A stretch of 64,000 bases of DNA from GCA-003244245 sp963712995 (GTDB lineage Bacteria; Actinomycetota; Actinomycetes; Mycobacteriales; Pseudonocardiaceae), in assembly GCA_963712995.1 (NCBI GenBank), contig CAVQKH010000040.1:83638-147637 (forward strand), in the 5' to 3' direction. Below the pieces are notes generated by a model. That model did no database searches. It worked only from the letters and a program-made list of their open reading frames with translations, and was not told where the DNA came from. A program made the translations under genes and the position numbers. Below are positions 60,051 through 64,000 of the stretch, one piece after another. Each line of letters opens with the position of its first letter. Position 1 is the stretch's first letter.

Positions 60051-61370
60051 GTGACTCTCGATCAGCCCGACCACCGACCACCCACCCAGCGTGATCTCGA
60101 CCCGCACCTGCGACGCTACGCGCAGCGCACCGCGGGCATGACCGCTTCCGAGATCCGCTCGTTGTTCGCCGTCGCCAGCCGCCCCGAGGTGGTCTCGCTG
60201 GCCGGCGGCATGCCCTACCTGCCTGCGTTACCGCTGGGCACCCTGGCGCAAGAGCTGGCCCAGATGGTCACCACCGAGGGGATGGCGGCGCTGCAGTACG
60301 GCTCGGCGCAGGGCACCGTGGAGCTTCGCGAGCAGATCTGCGAGGTCATGGCGCTGGAAGGCATCCGGGCACACGCTGACGATGTCACGGTGACCGTCGG
60401 TTCCCAGATGGCCCTGGACATGGTGACCCGGATCTTCTGCGACCCGGGGGACGTGGTGATCGCGGAAGCCCCGTCCTACGTCGGCGCGCTGACCACTTTC
60501 GCCTCCTATCAGGCGCAGGTCGTGCAGGTGGGGATGGACGACGACGGGTTGGTGCCCGCTGAGCTGGAGGCCGCGTTGCAGTCGCTGCACGCGCAAGGTC
60601 GCCCTCCGAAGTTCCTCTACACCATCCCGAACTTCCACAACCCCGCCGGTGTGACGCTGGCCGTGGCGCGCCGCGCCGAGATCATGCAGCTCTGCGCCGA
60701 GCACCGGGTGCTGATCATCGAGGACAACCCGTACGGGCTGCTGGGCTTCGACGATCAGATCTATCCGGCGATGCGGGCGAGCGACCCGGACAACGTGATC
60801 TACCTGGGCTCATTCTCCAAGACCTTCGCGCCTGGCCTGCGCGTCGGCTGGGCGCTCGCGCCGCACGCGGTACGGGAGAAACTGGTACTGGCCGCGGAGT
60901 CGGCGACCTTGTGCCCGCCGGCGTTCACCCAGTTCGTGGTGTCGCGCTACCTGACCCAGCACGACTGGAAGGGACAGGTCAAGATCTACCGGGAAGTCTA
61001 CCGGGAACGCCGGGACACCCTGCTGGCCAGCCTCGCGCAGCACCTGCCCGCGGGATGCACCTGGACCCGACCGGCCGGCGGTTTCTACGTCTGGCTCACC
61101 GTCCCAGAAGGACTCGACACCAAGGCGATGCTGCCGCGGGCGGTGACCCAGCGGGTGGCCTACGTGCCTGGCACCGCGTTCTACGCCGACCGGCTCGGCA
61201 GCCGCCAGATGCGGCTGTCGTTCTGCTACCCGACCCCGGCCCGCATCGCCGAAGGGGTCCGCCGGCTGGCCGCCGTGCTGGAGGGCGAGCTCGAATTGCA
61301 GCGCACATTCGGTAGCGTGCGCCCCCGTACGGTGTTCGGTCCGCAATCCCCGTCCCCGGACACCGCCTGA
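60051..61370 (+). CDS. PLP-dependent aminotransferase, class I (MocR/2-aminoadipate type)
   Basis: 439 residues from GTG 60051. VVSLAGGMPYLPALPLGTLA, LQYGSAQGTVELREQICEVM, YTIPNFHNPAGVTLAVARRA, IIEDNPYGLLGFD, and the PLP lysine in YLGSFSKTFAPGLRVGW. This is the fold-I subgroup that includes 2-aminoadipate and aromatic aminotransferases; no HTH domain is attached. It is 46 bases upstream of ddl, so possibly an operon. Confidence 0.92.
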   Translation: MTLDQPDHRPPTQRDLDPHLRRYAQRTAGMTASEIRSLFAVASRPEVVSLAGGMPYLPALPLGTLAQELAQMVTTEGMAALQYGSAQGTVELREQICEVMALEGIRAHADDVTVTVGSQMALDMVTRIFCDPGDVVIAEAPSYVGALTTFASYQAQVVQVGMDDDGLVPAELEAALQSLHAQGRPPKFLYTIPNFHNPAGVTLAVARRAEIMQLCAEHRVLIIEDNPYGLLGFDDQIYPAMRASDPDNVIYLGSFSKTFAPGLRVGWALAPHAVREKLVLAAESATLCPPAFTQFVVSRYLTQHDWKGQVKIYREVYRERRDTLLASLAQHLPAGCTWTRPAGGFYVWLTVPEGLDTKAMLPRAVTQRVAYVPGTAFYADRLGSRQMRLSFCYPTPARIAEGVRRLAAVLEGELELQRTFGSVRPRTVFGPQSPSPDTA

Positions 61371-61416
61371 GTTTCGGTGCCGGTTCGCGCCGGCGAGGAC
61401 GCGTAAGGAGTCGTCG

Positions 61417-62366
61417 GTGACCGATCGCATCGTTGCCGTGCTGGCCGGCGGGCTCTCCCATGAGCGTGACGTGTCGCTGCGTTCCGGTCGGCGCCTGTCC
61501 AGCGCGCTGCGCGAGGCCGGGTTGCAAGTCGAGGAGTGGGACGCCGACGCCGGCCTGATCAGCAAGCTCACCAGCACCAGACCGGACGCCGTCGTGGTGG
61601 CGCTGCACGGCGGCACCGGGGAGGACGGCGGCGTGCAGTCGGTGCTGGAGATGTTGCGGGTTCCCTATGTGGGCGCCGATCCGCGGGCCTGCCGCCGCGC
61701 GTGGGATAAACCCACCGCCAAGGACGAACTGGCCCGTGCCGGGCTGAGCACTCCAGACTGGATCGCGCTCTCGCACGCCACCTTCCGCGACCTCGGGCCG
61801 CAGGACGTGCTCAACGCCCTGATCGACCGGCTCGGCCTGCCGCTCATCCTCAAACCGCCCCAGAGTGGCTCTGCGCTGGGCATGCACGTGGTGCGCGAGG
61901 TCACCGAGCTCCCAGGCGCTGTCGTGGGGCGTCTGGCCGACGGGGACACCGTGCTGGCCGAGTGTTTCGTGAAGGGGGTCGAGGTCGCGGTCACCGTGAT
62001 CGAGGGGCCGGAGGGGCCCCGGGCGCCGCCGGCGGTGGAGATCGAGGCCACCTCCGGCCGCTACTACTACGCCGCCCGCTACACCGCCGGCCTGGCCACC
62101 TTCCATGCCCCGGCCCGGCTCGATCCCGCCGCGACCGCGGCGGTCGCCGAGCTCGCGCTGAGCGCGCACCGATTACCGGGCCGCGCGATGTGTCCCGTAC
62201 CGACGCGGTCGTCACCCCGGCGGGCGTAGCCCACTTCCTTGAGGTCACCGTCGCCCCCGGCCTCACCGAGACGTCCCTGCTCCCGATGGCGATCGCCGCC
62301 GACGGCGCCGATCTGGGAACCGCCGACACCACCCTCATAGACCAGGCCATCTCCCGCGCCCGCTGA
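61417..62366 (+). pseudogene. ddl: D-alanine–D-alanine ligase-like gene, frameshifted near the 3' end
   Basis: The first frame (to about 62170) encodes VAVLAGGLSHERDVSLRSGR, VVVALHGGTGEDGGVQSVLE, VPYVGADPRACRRAWDKPTA, LPLILKPPQSGSALGMHVVR and ATSGRYYYAARYTAG, a normal D-Ala–D-Ala ligase. Just after ELALSAH the frame changes; the remainder lies in another frame as RDVSRTDAVVTPAGVAHFLE, VTVAPGLTETSLLPMA and DTTLIDQAISRAR. The 950-base length fits one indel. The final ATP/Mg motif (EVNxxPGLTxxS) is present but out of frame. Sequencing error or a recent loss. Confidence 0.85.
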
Positions 62367-62390
62367 CCCCGACATGGATATATCGGGGTC
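62365..62390. terminator. Hairpin between ddl and parB, palindrome copy B
   Basis: GACCCCGA / CATGGATATA / TCGGGGTC starts on the ddl stop codon and reaches the parB stop. Downstream in the plus direction is a CTCTTTTTGG run, so it can serve as a rho-independent terminator for ddl. Read on the minus strand it is CCCGATATATCCATGTCGGG, the same family as 8964–8985. Confidence 0.7.
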
Positions 62391-62407
62391 ATGGACCCTC
62401 TTTTTGG

Positions 62408-62429
62408 CCCGATATCACCCCATGTCGGG
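62408..62429. repeat. Palindrome copy C (CCCGATAT…CCATGTCGGG) in the parB 3' end
   Basis: CCCGATATCACCCCATGTCGGG lies 18 bases from copy B and inside the last codons of parB. It shares CCCGATAT and CCATGTCGGG with copies A (8964–8985) and B. Confidence 0.7.
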
Positions 62430-63070
62430 TGATCATAAGGGAGGTGATGCGTTCCAGGTCGTCGACGGAGCCGAACTCGATGACGATGCGGCCTTTGCGG
62501 CGGCCCAGTTCCACCTTGACTCTCGTGTCGTAGGCGTCGGAGAGGTTCTCCGCGAGGTGTTGCAGACCGGGTGCCCGCATCGGGCGGAGCCGGCGCCGGG
62601 GAGGGGTCTTGACCGGCTCGGAACGGCTGAGCGTGACGGCTTCCTCGGTGGCGCGCACCGAGAGCCCTTCAGCGACGATCCGGGCCGCCAGGTCCTCCTG
62701 GGCCAGCGGCTCGTCCAGGCTGAGCAGCGCACGGGCATGCCCGGCGGAGAGCACGCCCACCGCAACCCGCCGCTGCACCGCGACCGGCAGTTTGAGCAGC
62801 CTGATCGTGTTGGTGATGACCGGGCGGTGACGCCCTACCGCGACGCCAGCCGCCCGTGGGTCACCCCGAAGTCCTCCAGCAGCTGTTGGTAGGCGGCGGT
62901 TCCTCCAACGGATCGAGCTGGACCCGGTGAATGTTCTCCAGCAACGCATCGCGGAGCATCGCGTCGTCGGCAGTACCACGCACCATCGCCGGGATGGTCC
63001 AGCCCGGCGAGCTGTGCCGCCCGCCACCGCCGCTCACCCATGATCAGCTGGTAGCGGTGGATGTTCGGGT

Positions 63071-63164
63071 GCTCGGCCGGCAGTTGTCCGACCGCCGGCT
63101 CGGCCGGCAGTTGCCCGACCGCCGGCTCGGCCGGCAGTTGCCCGATCGCCGGCTCGGCCGGCAG
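63071..63164 (-). repeat. 27-bp tandem repeat (3.5 copies) inside parB
   Basis: The unit GCTCGGCCGGCAGTTGTCCG plus ACCGCCG is repeated at 63071, 63098, 63125 and partly at 63152, with single-base changes. It adds LPAEPAVGQ nonapeptides between VVRA and YQLIMGERRW, a point where ParB proteins normally have only a few residues. The insertion keeps the frame. Confidence 0.92.
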
Positions 63165-63373
63165 TGCACGAACCACAATGGGCTGCAGGAGCCCGAATTC
63201 CCTGATCGAGTGCGCGAGCTCGGCCAAAGCCTCGTCGTCGAACACCTGCCGCGGCTGCCGAGGGTTGGGCACGATGGCCCCGATCGGCACTTCCTGGTAG
63301 ACCGCGCCAACAACGTGACCAGCTGGGGACCCGGGGAGTGTCCAGATGAGCAGGTCGGTGAGGAGCGGGACTG

Positions 63374-63418
63374 CGCCTCGCTCACCACGGCCTCGCTCAC
63401 CACGGCCTCGTTCACCAC
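63374..63418 (-). repeat. 15-bp tandem repeat (three copies) near the parB 5' end
   Basis: CCTCGCTCACCACGG at 63374 and 63389, and with one change at 63404. On the coding strand it gives (S/N)EAVV repeats in the linker after the N-terminal ParA-binding segment. Confidence 0.9.
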
Positions 63419-63529
63419 GGCATCGATCGGCGCGGTGGGGATCAACGCCGCCAAGCCGCGGCCGAGCCCACCTTTGCGCTGTGTGCCAGATTCAGAGAGC
63501 GCGCTGCTCGGCGACATCAGCCAGACACC

Positions 63530-64000
63530 TCACTGGCACCGTTGAGACCGACACGGTCCGGATCGCGCTGAAAACATTTGGTCGAGCGCGATCTCCTTGG
63601 CGGCGTCCACGTAGCTCAGCGCGCCACGGGAACCGGGGTCGTACACCAGCACGGTCTGCCCGAAACCCGGCGCCTCGGAGACCTTCACGCTGCGCGGGAT
63701 CACCGTGCGCAGCACCTGATCGCCGAAGTGGTTACGGACCTCGGCGGTGACCTGGTCGGCCAGCTTGGTGCGCCCGTCATACATGGTCAGCAGGATGGTC
63801 GACACCGTCAGTGCCGGGTTGAGGTGCGCCTGCACCAGCTCGATATTGCGGAGCAACTGCCCCAGCCCCTCCAGTGCGTAGTACTCGCACTGGATGGGGA
63901 TCAGCACCTCGGGCGCCGCGACCAGGGCGTTCACCGTGAGCAGCCCCAGCGAGGGAGGGCAGTCGATGAAGACGTAGTCGACGGCCAACTCGTCGAGAGC
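63530..64000 (-). CDS. parA: Chromosome partitioning ATPase ParA, C-terminal part (cut by window end)
   Basis: About 156 C-terminal residues of a deviant-Walker ATPase: DYVFIDCPPSLGLLTVNALV (Walker B region), PIQCEYYALEGLGQLLRNIE, LTMYDGRTKLADQVTAEVRN and IPRSVKVSEAPGFGQTVLVY then DPGSRGALSYVDAAKEIA. The P-loop lies beyond the window. Twelve bases separate its stop from the parB start. The orientation places oriC further to the right. Confidence 0.96.
   Translation of the reverse strand, partial: ALDELAVDYVFIDCPPSLGLLTVNALVAAPEVLIPIQCEYYALEGLGQLLRNIELVQAHLNPALTVSTILLTMYDGRTKLADQVTAEVRNHFGDQVLRTVIPRSVKVSEAPGFGQTVLVYDPGSRGALSYVDAAKEIALDQMFSARSGPCRSQRCQ

Larger units (their letters stand above)
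62389..63517 (-). pseudogene. parB: Chromosome partitioning protein ParB, with at least four frame changes
   Basis: Binds parS sites near oriC and works with ParA. The N-terminus (GGLGRGLAALIPTAPIDAVV), then in a second frame YQEVPIGAIVPNPRQPRQVF, LAHSIREFGLLQPIVVRALP and YQLIMGERRWRAAQLAGLD, then TIPAMVRGTADDAM in a third, AAYQQLLEDFGVTHGRLASR, and finally (62389–62840) VITNTIRLLKLPVAVQRRVA, VLSAGHARALLSLDEPLAQE. Frame changes lie near 63340, 63000, 62905 and 62840. Two tandem repeats lie inside. Since parB is normally maintained, sequencing errors should be excluded first. Confidence 0.85.

Noticed and set aside
62365..62429. parS centromere site near parB
   Set aside because: The palindromes do not match the known actinobacterial parS core GTTTCACGTGAAAC; no such site was seen in the window.
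1..64000. tRNA or rRNA genes
   Set aside because: No cloverleaf-like segments with TTCRA-type T loops or rRNA core sequences were recognised by eye; a tRNA scan would settle it.

Overview
The window is high-GC actinobacterial chromosome. Its backbone reads ssb–rpsF … GT87 membrane transferase–ponA–DUF5318–padR–ino1 … cca–NUDIX–DUF6049–murJ–pseudokinase … trxB–trxA–cwlM … GNAT–parB–parA. This is the order I recall from the oriC flank of Streptomyces and Pseudonocardiales, and the individual proteins resemble the mycobacterial Rv0046c–Rv0054 and Rv3907c–Rv3918c sets. The many XRE/DUF397 pairs point to Pseudonocardiaceae or a close relative (inference). oriC is expected beyond the right end, past parA.

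Layout. 1–9.0 kb: conserved core (ssb, rpsF, a surface protein with an LPASG tail, endonuclease IV, GT87 enzyme, class A PBP, PadR, inositol-1-phosphate synthase). 9.0–29.5 kb: accessory block with an orphan HslV-like peptidase, a two-gene NTPase plus membrane binding-protein unit, a Pls-like (poly-amino-acid type) NRPS beside a broken diaminobutyrate aminotransferase, a split transketolase, an AAC(2')-I-like acetyltransferase, two VapBC modules, YqgE, an MFS transporter and Idi with overlapping 3' ends, AIM24, Uma2, and an XRE/DUF397 pair. 29.5–41.6 kb: core again (cca, NUDIX, DUF6049, murJ, pseudokinase, trxBA, cwlM). No sigM-like gene is seen between the pseudokinase and trxB. 41.6–59.9 kb: second accessory block with a TPR protein, an SDR, an NLR-like TIR / NACHT–pentapeptide–WD40 locus, a tandem DUF397 array, a graspetide-type RiPP cluster (precursor, ATP-grasp, PIMT-like methyltransferase), a lower-GC α/β-hydrolase plus Mur-ligase-like pair, a GH3 enzyme and a GNAT. 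60–64 kb: PLP aminotransferase, frameshifted ddl, frameshifted parB, and parA (cut by the window end).

The most interesting loci are: the TIR/NACHT/WD40 immune-receptor-like locus, with 14 nearly identical WD repeats (2 x 7 blades) that vary at only a few codons; the graspetide cluster bounded by DUF397 genes; the hydrolase/Mur-ligase pair next to it; the Pls-like synthetase with its decayed diaminobutyrate aminotransferase; and the NTPase/membrane-sensor pair.

Two features colour the whole window. Short tandem repeats with periods of 15, 18 and 27 bp are common in or beside genes. Several reading frames carry 1-nt indels (NACHT–WD40, XRE, one DUF397, ddl, parB). Some of these may be sequencing errors, so genes marked as broken should be checked against reads.
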